Shown in pieces: positions 7,330 through 12,866 of a stretch of 12,866 nt of DNA. Position 1 is the first letter of the stretch. Each line of letters begins with the position of its first letter. Both the position numbers and the translations under genes were made by a program. Location of the stretch: NCBI GenBank assembly GCA_900765465.1, contig CAAFRM010000294.1, positions 1 through 12,866 on the forward strand. Reading direction: 5' to 3'. Below the pieces are notes generated by a model that was given only the letters and a program-made list of their open reading frames with translations, had not been told where the DNA came from and made no database searches. Origin of the DNA: an uncultured Prevotella sp. (GTDB taxonomy: Bacteria > Bacteroidota > Bacteroidia > Bacteroidales > Bacteroidaceae).

Positions 7330-8595
7330 ATGATGAAAGATTATAAATACATCAGAAAACATCGCAGACTGCTCAAGATGGGCAGAGCCTTCGAATCTCG
7401 CTTCGGCTGGCTCATTGCCATCCTGCAGCGCATAGCCCGCATTCTAGGCTGGATCGGGCACAAGCTGCGATTCCTCAGGGTGCTCAGGTATCTCAACCCA
7501 CTGAGATACATCAAGCGGTTAGACTGGTACATTATCAAGAAGTTCTTAGGCTACTACTTCTTCTCGATTGCACTGATCATCTCCATCTCCATCGTGTTCG
7601 ACTTCAATGAGAACCTGGCGAAGTTCACGGAGTATCATGCACCAGCCAAAGCCATCATCTTCGATTATTATGCCAACTTCATCCCTTACTTCGCCAACCT
7701 CTTCAGTGCGTTGTTCGTGTTTGTGGCGGTCATCCTCTTCACGTCGAAGCTGGCAGGCAACTCTGAAATCATCGCCATTCTGGCATCAGGTGTTTCCTTC
7801 AAGCGACTCCTTCGTCCTTACCTCATCACCTGCATCATGCTCTCTGCCTTGAGCTATGTACTCTCTGCCTACGTGATTCCTCACGGCACGGTAGTACGCC
7901 AGAACTTTGAGACGATGTACAAGAACAAGAAGAAGAATACTTCTGCCGAAAACGTACAGCTACAGGTAGATAAGGGCGTGATTGCCTATATGCAGCACTA
8001 CGACAACAACTCGAAGCGAGGTTACGGATTCTGTCTCGACAAGTTCCAGGACAAGAAACTCGTAAGCCACCTTACGGCGATGGAGATTCAGTATGATACG
8101 ATCTCCGACAGCAAATACCACTGGAAACTGAGCAACTGGAAGGTGCGCCAGCTGAAAGGTATGAAGGAACACATCACCAGCGGAGCGCAGAAGGATACGC
8201 TGATTACGATGGAGCCTACCGACCTGGTTTATTCCAAGGGTCAGCAGGAAACCTTCACCAGTCCGGAACTGAAGGAGTATATTTCCAAGCAGATCAACCG
8301 TGGTTCGGGCAATGTGGTGCAGTATCAGGTAGAATACCACAAGCGCATCGCCGCCTCATTTGCCTCCTTCATCCTCACCATCATCGGTGTTTCGCTTTCA
8401 TCGCGCAAGCGAAAGGGAGGTATGGGCCTATCCTTGGGTATCGGTCTTGCACTGAGCTTCGGCTACATCATGCTGCAAACCGTATCGGCAACTTTTGCCA
8501 TCCAGGCAAACTTCCCTCCGGCACTTGCCGCCTGGTTGCCAAACATCATCTTCGCCTTCGTTGCCTACTTCTGCTACCGCAAGGCTCCGAGGTAA
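7330..8595 (+). CDS. LptF/LptG-family permease (YjgP/YjgQ), LPS export
   Basis: The 421-residue inner membrane protein belongs to the family forming, with the LptB ATPase, the transporter that extracts lipopolysaccharide for delivery to the outer membrane. The family-typical start RLDWYIIKKFLGYYF (63-77) leads into helix 1 (about 72-90); further helices lie near 118-138 and 164-184. A beta-rich periplasmic domain (about 186-335) is followed by three helices (about 341-357, 366-386, 397-416). NSEIIAILASGVSFKRL (144-160) is the conserved cytoplasmic coupling region facing LptB. Whether it is LptF or LptG is not clear, so no symbol is given. Residues 1-62 are an unusual basic extension. Two ATGs in a row (7330 and 7333) open the frame; the next, at 7378, would still leave most of the extension. 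It follows tgt by 55 bases. Confidence 0.88.
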   Translation: MMKDYKYIRKHRRLLKMGRAFESRFGWLIAILQRIARILGWIGHKLRFLRVLRYLNPLRYIKRLDWYIIKKFLGYYFFSIALIISISIVFDFNENLAKFTEYHAPAKAIIFDYYANFIPYFANLFSALFVFVAVILFTSKLAGNSEIIAILASGVSFKRLLRPYLITCIMLSALSYVLSAYVIPHGTVVRQNFETMYKNKKKNTSAENVQLQVDKGVIAYMQHYDNNSKRGYGFCLDKFQDKKLVSHLTAMEIQYDTISDSKYHWKLSNWKVRQLKGMKEHITSGAQKDTLITMEPTDLVYSKGQQETFTSPELKEYISKQINRGSGNVVQYQVEYHKRIAASFASFILTIIGVSLSSRKRKGGMGLSLGIGLALSFGYIMLQTVSATFAIQANFPPALAAWLPNIIFAFVAYFCYRKAPR

Positions 8596-8617
8596 TTAAA
8601 CATTGAAACAAAGAACC

Positions 8618-8661
8618 TTGACCATTGAATCGGATGAAGCTCCATCCGGCTCAATGGTCAA
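8618..8661 (+). repeat. Long inverted repeat before the helicase gene
   Basis: TTGACCATTGA (8618-8628) pairs perfectly with TCAATGGTCAA (8651-8661); inside, after a 2x2 mismatch, CGGATG (8631-8636) pairs with CATCCG (8643-8648) around a 6-base loop. It ends 17 bases before the helicase ATG. No T tract follows, so it is not a standard terminator; in the RNA it would be a stable stem in the spacer or leader. The outer stem is built from the heptad motif seen after tgt. Confidence 0.88.
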
Positions 8662-8678
8662 CAAAAGAAAGGAAAAGA

Positions 8679-10475
8679 ATGTATTTCGACGAATTAGATT
8701 TGAATGACAACGTGCTCGACGCATTATACGACATGCGCTTCGACACTTGCACCCCTGTACAGGAAAAATGTATCCCTGAGATATTGGAAGGTCACGACGT
8801 ATTGGGCGTGGCACAGACCGGAACGGGTAAGACAGCAGCCTATCTGCTCCCAGTATTGAGCAAGCTTGATGATGGCGGCTATCCGAAAGACGCCATCAAC
8901 TGCGTCATCATGTCGCCAACCCGCGAGTTGGCCCAGCAAATAGACCAGGCCATGCAGGGCTTCGGCTACTACCTGCAGGATGTGAGCAGCGTGGCTGTTT
9001 ATGGCGGCAACGACGGCAACCGCTACGATCAGGAACTGAAGAGCCTCCGCATGGGTGCTGATGTCGTGATTGCTACTCCAGGTCGCCTCATCACCCACAT
9101 TTCCCTGGGTAATGTAGATTTGAGCAAGGTAAGCTTCTTCATTCTCGATGAGGCCGACCGTATGCTCGACATGGGTTTCTCAGAAGATATCAACACCATC
9201 GCTTCCAAGTTGCCAAAGACCTGCCAGACCATCATGTTCTCTGCCACCATGCCTGAGAAAATTGAGGAACTTGCCAAGGCCCTGCTCAAGGATCCTGTAG
9301 AGATCAAGCTTGCCGTAAGCAAGCCTGCCGAGAAGATCAAGCAAGAGGCTTACGTTTGTTACGAGACCCAGAAGATGACCATCATCAAAGATATCTTCAA
9401 GGCTGGCGATATGAAGCGCGTCATCGTGTTCAGCGGCAGCAAGATGAAGGTGAAGCAGCTGGCTGCTGCCCTTCAGCAGATTGGCATCAACTGCGGTGCA
9501 ATGCACTCCGACCTGGAGCAGGCAGAGCGCGATGATGTGATGTTCAAGTTCAAGAGCGGTCAGTTCGACGTACTGGTTGCTACGGATATCGTGGCTCGTG
9601 GAATCGATATTGATGATATCGAGATGGTCATCAATTATGACGTTCCTCACGATACTGAGGATTATGTTCACCGCATCGGCCGTACAGCCCGTGCCAACCG
9701 CGATGGTAGAGCCATCACCTTCGTCAACGAGGAAGACCAGTACTGGTTCCAGCAGATCGAGAAGTTCCTGGAGAAGGTGGTAGAGAAGATGCCTCTGCCG
9801 GAAGATTGCGGCGAAGGCCCTGAATACATCAAGCTCAACAAGCCTTCAAAACGCAACAATGGTCGAAAGGGCAAGGGCGGGAAGCAGGGCGGAAACAACC
9901 GCAACGGCAACCGCGGCGGCAACAATAACAGCAACGGCGAGGGCGAGGGCAAAACCAAGACCAGCGCCAAGAACCGCAGACAGAAAGACCGCGACCAGAC
10001 TTCACACAAGCGCAAGCCAAACAAGCCAAACGAGCGTCAGGAAAAGACTCCTCAGAACAATGGCGAGAATGGTTCACAGAAGAATGGCGAGTTCAAGAAC
10101 AATGAACAGAGAAACGCTGAGCAGCACAACGGCGAGCAGAAGAACCGCAATAACAACAAGCGCCGCAACAATAAGCAGCGCAACAAAGAGAACGGCAACC
10201 AGCAGGGCAATCAGCAGTCTAACGGCAACCAGCGCCCAGGCAATGAGAACAATGTTCGTCCTGGAAGCAATGGCCGAGGCAGAGGCGTAGCCCAGAAGAA
10301 GCAGGGTGGCGCTCAGCAGAACCAGCAGAAGCGACAGGGCACAGCTCAGCAGAACCAGCAGAAGAAGGGAACTGAGAATTCCGGTCCTCGCAAGTACGCT
10401 CCTGTTGTCAATCCACAGAAGAACGATAATCCTGTGAAGAAATTCATCAAGCGTATCTTCGGATTCGGCAAATAA
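8679..10475 (+). CDS. DEAD-box ATP-dependent RNA helicase (RhlE-like) with basic low-complexity tail
   Basis: The 598-residue protein has a full helicase core (about 1-370) that should unwind or remodel structured RNA in ribosome assembly or mRNA turnover. Visible are a Q motif (TPVQEK, 25-30), AQTGTGKT (45-52), PTRELAQQ (80-87), TPGR (133-136), DEAD (157-160), SAT (188-190), ATDIVARGID (301-310) and HRIGRTAR (331-338). From about 387 to 580 is a disordered tail rich in Asn, Gln, Lys, Arg and Gly, expected to bind RNA. It ends in a cationic, hydrophobic peptide, KKFIKRIFGFGK. I chose the ATG at 8679 because the core begins there (YFDELDL), with AAAGGA five bases before it. The frame extends upstream to a TTG at 8625, but that part would be encoded by the spacer hairpin. 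It may share the lon-tgt-permease transcript and ends at a strong terminator. Confidence 0.94.
   Translation: MYFDELDLNDNVLDALYDMRFDTCTPVQEKCIPEILEGHDVLGVAQTGTGKTAAYLLPVLSKLDDGGYPKDAINCVIMSPTRELAQQIDQAMQGFGYYLQDVSSVAVYGGNDGNRYDQELKSLRMGADVVIATPGRLITHISLGNVDLSKVSFFILDEADRMLDMGFSEDINTIASKLPKTCQTIMFSATMPEKIEELAKALLKDPVEIKLAVSKPAEKIKQEAYVCYETQKMTIIKDIFKAGDMKRVIVFSGSKMKVKQLAAALQQIGINCGAMHSDLEQAERDDVMFKFKSGQFDVLVATDIVARGIDIDDIEMVINYDVPHDTEDYVHRIGRTARANRDGRAITFVNEEDQYWFQQIEKFLEKVVEKMPLPEDCGEGPEYIKLNKPSKRNNGRKGKGGKQGGNNRNGNRGGNNNSNGEGEGKTKTSAKNRRQKDRDQTSHKRKPNKPNERQEKTPQNNGENGSQKNGEFKNNEQRNAEQHNGEQKNRNNNKRRNNKQRNKENGNQQGNQQSNGNQRPGNENNVRPGSNGRGRGVAQKKQGGAQQNQQKRQGTAQQNQQKKGTENSGPRKYAPVVNPQKNDNPVKKFIKRIFGFGK
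10311..10364 (+). repeat. 33-base internal repeat in the helicase tail
   Basis: An identical 21-base unit occurs at 10311-10331 and 10344-10364, a period of 33 bases or 11 codons, encoding AQQNQQK twice. The exact DNA identity suggests recent slippage or duplication within the low-complexity tail. Confidence 0.85.
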
Positions 10476-10520
10476 TCTCAAGAGAGTGTAATCTCAAGAG
10501 AGAATAATCTCCCGAAATGA
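10473..10520 (+). repeat. 16-base tandem repeat overlapping the helicase stop codon
   Basis: TAATCTCAAGAGAG begins at 10473 and again at 10489, and a decayed copy, TAATCTCCCGA, begins at 10505, all with a period of 16. The TAA stop codon of the helicase gene is the first three bases of copy 1. Each full unit holds TCTCAAGAGA, a small inverted repeat. Confidence 0.8.
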
Positions 10521-10555
10521 TGTATTCCTGCTTCCAGGCAGGCTTATACATTATT
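10516..10555 (+). repeat. Hairpin in the helicase 3' untranslated region
   Basis: AATGATGTAT (10516-10525) pairs with ATACATTATT (10546-10555) with one G-T pair; inside, CCTGC (10527-10531) pairs with GCAGG (10538-10542) around a 6-base loop. It precedes the terminator hairpin by 13 bases. No T tract follows directly, so it is more likely a stability or processing element than a terminator. Confidence 0.6.
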
Positions 10556-10568
10556 ATATATATATGAG

Positions 10569-10620
10569 AAGCCCGATAAGAGAGTTGGACTATCCCAACC
10601 TTTTGTCGGGCTTTTTTTTT
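10569..10620 (+). terminator. Intrinsic terminator after the helicase gene
   Basis: AAGCCCGA (10569-10576) pairs with TCGGGCTT (10606-10613), an inner stem GTTGG/CCAAC (10584-10588 with 10595-10599) stacks within, and nine T follow (10612-10620). This closes the helicase transcript. It also shows that the ATG at 10564, in frame with the next gene, is not that gene's start. Confidence 0.88.
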
Positions 10621-10647
10621 AAAAACGAACCTGAAAACACGGCTAAA

Positions 10648-11976
10648 ATGGACAGAAATAAAAGACTCCCAGTCACTCCGCTGATGTTCTTCAGCCTCAT
10701 ACTATCACTCAGCATCATCACAGCCAGATACAGCTATGATTACTTCTCCACGCGCTATTGGCTCATCGCAGCCATCATTGCCATAGCCTTAGCCGGCTGC
10801 TGCTATGTACTCAATGAAAACCGTCAGCTTTTCCGGCTCTTCTTCAGAAAAATCAAACAGTTGGTCCTTCTTCAGAGCTTCCTTCTGTCGCTCTGCCTGT
10901 TCTGTCTGGGCGGTTTCATCACCTCCTATCATATCGATAAGACTAAAGCACCTGGCAGCATCATGACCTACCAGTCACTCTCCCCCATCGACCGCACCAT
11001 TCTGGCAAGCCGTTCCTTCCGCCAGCAGCTGGAACAGCAGCTGCATACTTATCATATCGACGGACAGGATTTCGCCGTGATTTCTGCGATGGCGATGGGC
11101 GATAAGGGTTCACTCGAGCGGGAAACCAAGGAGAGCTTTTCCATCTCCGGCACAAGTCATATACTGGCAGTTAGCGGCTTGCATATAGGCATTATCTTCC
11201 AGCTCTTCGTGATTCTTCTGGGCGGAAAGCGCCGTTCCAGACCCACCATTGCCCTGTCCCTCGTTGCCGTATGGGCGTATGTCGTCTTTATCGGCTTTCC
11301 CCCTAGTGCCGTCAGATCAGCCTCCATGCTCAGCATCTACAGTTTCTGCCTGTTAGCCCTGCGCCCCGACCTTTCGCTCAACACCCTGGCCCTAGCCTAT
11401 GTCATCATGCTGTTTCTGAATCCCTTCCAACTTTTCAACATCAGTTTCCAGATGTCCTTTCTCGCCGTGGCTTCCATCCTCATGTTCTATCCCCCACTTT
11501 TTGGACTGCTCAAATCCCACGGCAAGATCATCCGTTGCCTCTGGGGATTATTCAGCGTATCCCTGGCGGCACAGATAGGTACGCTTCCGCTCATCGTCTA
11601 TTATTTCGGCAGAATATCCTGCTACTCCCTGCTCACCAGCTTCATCGCCATCCCGGCAGCCACCCTCATCCTCTATCTTTGTGCCCTACTCCTGCTGCTT
11701 TCTCCCCTTACCTACATTTCCAGCCTTGCCTCCGTCGGCATCTGGCTGCTGCAACATGTAGCAGCAGTACTTGCCAGCATTACCCAAGCCACCCATACCG
11801 CCTTCCGGCTTACCAGTCTGTTGCCGGGTGCCAGCATAGACCATCTTCATCTGTCACTCCTTCAGTTGCTGCTTCTCTATCTGGCAGTCGTGTCTGGCTA
11901 CCTGGTCCTAGCCAAATGGAACCAGATAAGGGAAAAAATCTACAAGATTCACCATTCTCATGCATTACCTTTCTAA
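10648..11976 (+). CDS. Short ComEC/Rec2-family membrane protein
   Basis: The 442-residue protein is nearly all hydrophobic and contains the competence domain that forms the DNA channel of ComEC in naturally competent bacteria. Diagnostic segments are AMAMGDKGSL (147-156), SGTSHILAVSGLHIGI (167-182) and PPSAVRSASM (218-227), followed by six or more helices up to about residue 424. The N-terminus has about three helices (about 12-27, 37-55, 72-93). Only about 25 residues separate them from the SFRQQLEQQL helix, too few for the OB-fold of full ComEC. No metallo-beta-lactamase nuclease domain follows the last helices. I chose the ATG at 10648: the upstream ATG at 10564 lies in a terminator. No promoter was found between that terminator and the gene, so it may rely on read-through. 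Natural transformation is not shown by this gene alone. Confidence 0.85.
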   Translation: MDRNKRLPVTPLMFFSLILSLSIITARYSYDYFSTRYWLIAAIIAIALAGCCYVLNENRQLFRLFFRKIKQLVLLQSFLLSLCLFCLGGFITSYHIDKTKAPGSIMTYQSLSPIDRTILASRSFRQQLEQQLHTYHIDGQDFAVISAMAMGDKGSLERETKESFSISGTSHILAVSGLHIGIIFQLFVILLGGKRRSRPTIALSLVAVWAYVVFIGFPPSAVRSASMLSIYSFCLLALRPDLSLNTLALAYVIMLFLNPFQLFNISFQMSFLAVASILMFYPPLFGLLKSHGKIIRCLWGLFSVSLAAQIGTLPLIVYYFGRISCYSLLTSFIAIPAATLILYLCALLLLLSPLTYISSLASVGIWLLQHVAAVLASITQATHTAFRLTSLLPGASIDHLHLSLLQLLLLYLAVVSGYLVLAKWNQIREKIYKIHHSHALPF

Positions 11977-11979
11977 TCA

Positions 11980-12011
11980 TTTGCCCATCACAAAAATAAT
12001 GTGTATCTTTG
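11980..12011 (+). promoter_or_regulatory. Strong promoter of hrpB, predicted leaderless start
   Basis: TTTG (11980-11983), a 20-base spacer and TATCTTTG (12004-12011) match the Bacteroidota consensus. It begins three bases after the stop codon of the ComEC-like gene. The hrpB ATG lies only four bases past the -7 box, about where transcription should start, so the mRNA would have little or no leader. Confidence 0.85.
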
Positions 12012-12015
12012 CAGT

Positions 12016-12866
12016 ATGAATTACGATAGAATCAAACAGCAGGCAGGTCATCTTCCTGCCTTCCAGATAGCCGACGCCATCAACAGCACCCTGAAGGAGT
12101 CGGCAAACCTTGTTGTTACCGCTCCGCCGGGAGCCGGAAAATCCACCGTACTCCCACTCACCCTCCTCGGAGCCACCCCACAGGGAAAGATTCTGATGCT
12201 GGAACCACGCCGCCTTGCTGCCCGTCAGATAGCTGAACGAATGGCAAGCATCCTGGGCGAACCCGTGGGCAAGATCGTGGGTTACCGGGTACGCTTCGAG
12301 AACAAGGTTTCCTCAGAAACCCGCATCGAAGTGCTCACCGAGGGAATACTTACCCGAATGCTCATCCATGATGCCACGCTCGAAGGAGTGAGCGCCGTCA
12401 TCTTCGATGAGTTTCACGAGCGGAGCATCAACTCCGACCTGGCGCTTGCCCTCACCCGACAGGCCCAGGAAATCATCCGACCAGATTTGAAGATCATCAT
12501 CATGTCGGCAACCATCGATGCTTCCGCCATCTGCGAGGCTCTTCAGACACCATTGATAGAGAGCGAAGGACGGATGTTCCCTGTAGAGACCATTTATTCT
12601 GAGACCGATATGGCGCGATACGATATATATAAAGAGGTGGCAGCTACCATCCTCAAGGCTGCAGATAGATACGAGGGAGATATTCTGGCTTTCCTTCCTG
12701 GACAGTCGGAGATTCTGAAATGCAAGGAGATATTGGATGCAAGCCTCAGCAGGACTTCAGCTGAACTTTCCGTTCCTCAGGTTTATCCGCTCTACGGCAA
12801 TCTTCCACCCGAGAAGCAGCGCCTCGCCATCGCCCCTTCGAAAGAGGGAGAAAGGAAAATTGTGCT
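12016..12866 (+). CDS. hrpB: ATP-dependent helicase HrpB, N-terminal part (runs off the window)
   Basis: An open frame without stops runs from the ATG at 12016 to the window end, 283 codons plus two bases. It encodes the N-terminal third of a DEAH-type superfamily 2 helicase. Visible are Walker A APPGAGKST (36-44), EPRRLAARQ (63-71, motif Ia), TEGILTRML (108-116), DEFHER (131-136, the HrpB form of the DEAH box), SAT (164-166) and FLPGQSEI (226-233) at the start of the second RecA domain. Full HrpB is about 820 residues. Its role is poorly known; nucleic acid remodelling is inferred from the family. The start is supported by conserved sequence beginning within about 30 residues of it and by the promoter just before it. 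Confidence 0.93.
   Translation, partial: MNYDRIKQQAGHLPAFQIADAINSTLKESANLVVTAPPGAGKSTVLPLTLLGATPQGKILMLEPRRLAARQIAERMASILGEPVGKIVGYRVRFENKVSSETRIEVLTEGILTRMLIHDATLEGVSAVIFDEFHERSINSDLALALTRQAQEIIRPDLKIIIMSATIDASAICEALQTPLIESEGRMFPVETIYSETDMARYDIYKEVAATILKAADRYEGDILAFLPGQSEILKCKEILDASLSRTSAELSVPQVYPLYGNLPPEKQRLAIAPSKEGERKIV

Noticed and set aside
8618..8661. Intrinsic terminator after the permease gene
   Set aside because: The hairpin is strong but is followed by ACAAAAGAAAGG, with no T tract on the plus strand.
8625..8678. TTG start extending the helicase by 18 codons
   Set aside because: The added codons come from the spacer inverted repeat; the conserved core begins at the ATG at 8679, which has a purine-rich AAAGGA before it.
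10473..10520. CRISPR array
   Set aside because: The units are 16 bases long with no spacers, and there are no cas genes nearby.
10564..10647. Upstream ATG extending the ComEC-like gene by 28 codons
   Set aside because: The stretch is the helicase terminator, hairpin plus nine T, and its translation has no family resemblance. The ATG at 10648 fits better.

Overview
The window looks like chromosomal DNA from a Bacteroidota member of the Prevotella/Segatella type. The grounds are: several promoters of the Bacteroidota form (TTTG, 19-20 bases, TAnnTTTG), general lack of Shine-Dalgarno sequences, a serine palmitoyltransferase of the Bacteroides kind, and AT-rich spacers between moderately GC-rich genes. 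The genus is inferred from protein character only. I see no insertion sequence, prophage, CRISPR array or rRNA.

Left part (1-3434). A tRNA-Pro(UGG) gene and the serine palmitoyltransferase gene (spt) lie on the minus strand, each with its own -7 box, separated by a UUCG-loop terminator. Divergent from spt is a lipid kinase of the DAGK-catalytic/sphingosine-kinase family whose GSGN motif resembles sphingosine kinases. The pair suggests a sphingolipid-phosphate step. The kinase gene converges with trmN6 (tRNA1-Val A37 methyltransferase) with only 3 bases between the stop codons.

Middle part (3435-10620). A complex regulatory region with inverted, direct and tandem repeats precedes lon. Then lon, tgt, an LptF/LptG-family permease and a DEAD-box RNA helicase follow on the plus strand. 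lon and tgt overlap by 4 bases; tgt/permease and permease/helicase gaps are 55 and 83 bases and carry heptad repeats and hairpins. A strong intrinsic terminator closes this group. Its functions are protein quality control, tRNA modification, envelope lipid transport and RNA remodelling.

Right part (10621-12866). A short ComEC-like membrane protein, apparently without OB-fold and nuclease domains, is followed by hrpB, which runs off the window. hrpB has a near-perfect promoter so close to its ATG that its mRNA is predicted to be leaderless.

Most genes are ordinary core genes. The points of most interest are the spt/lipid-kinase pair, the layered repeats before lon, the altered zinc site of Tgt, the reduced ComEC, the leaderless hrpB promoter, and the spacer hairpin before the helicase.
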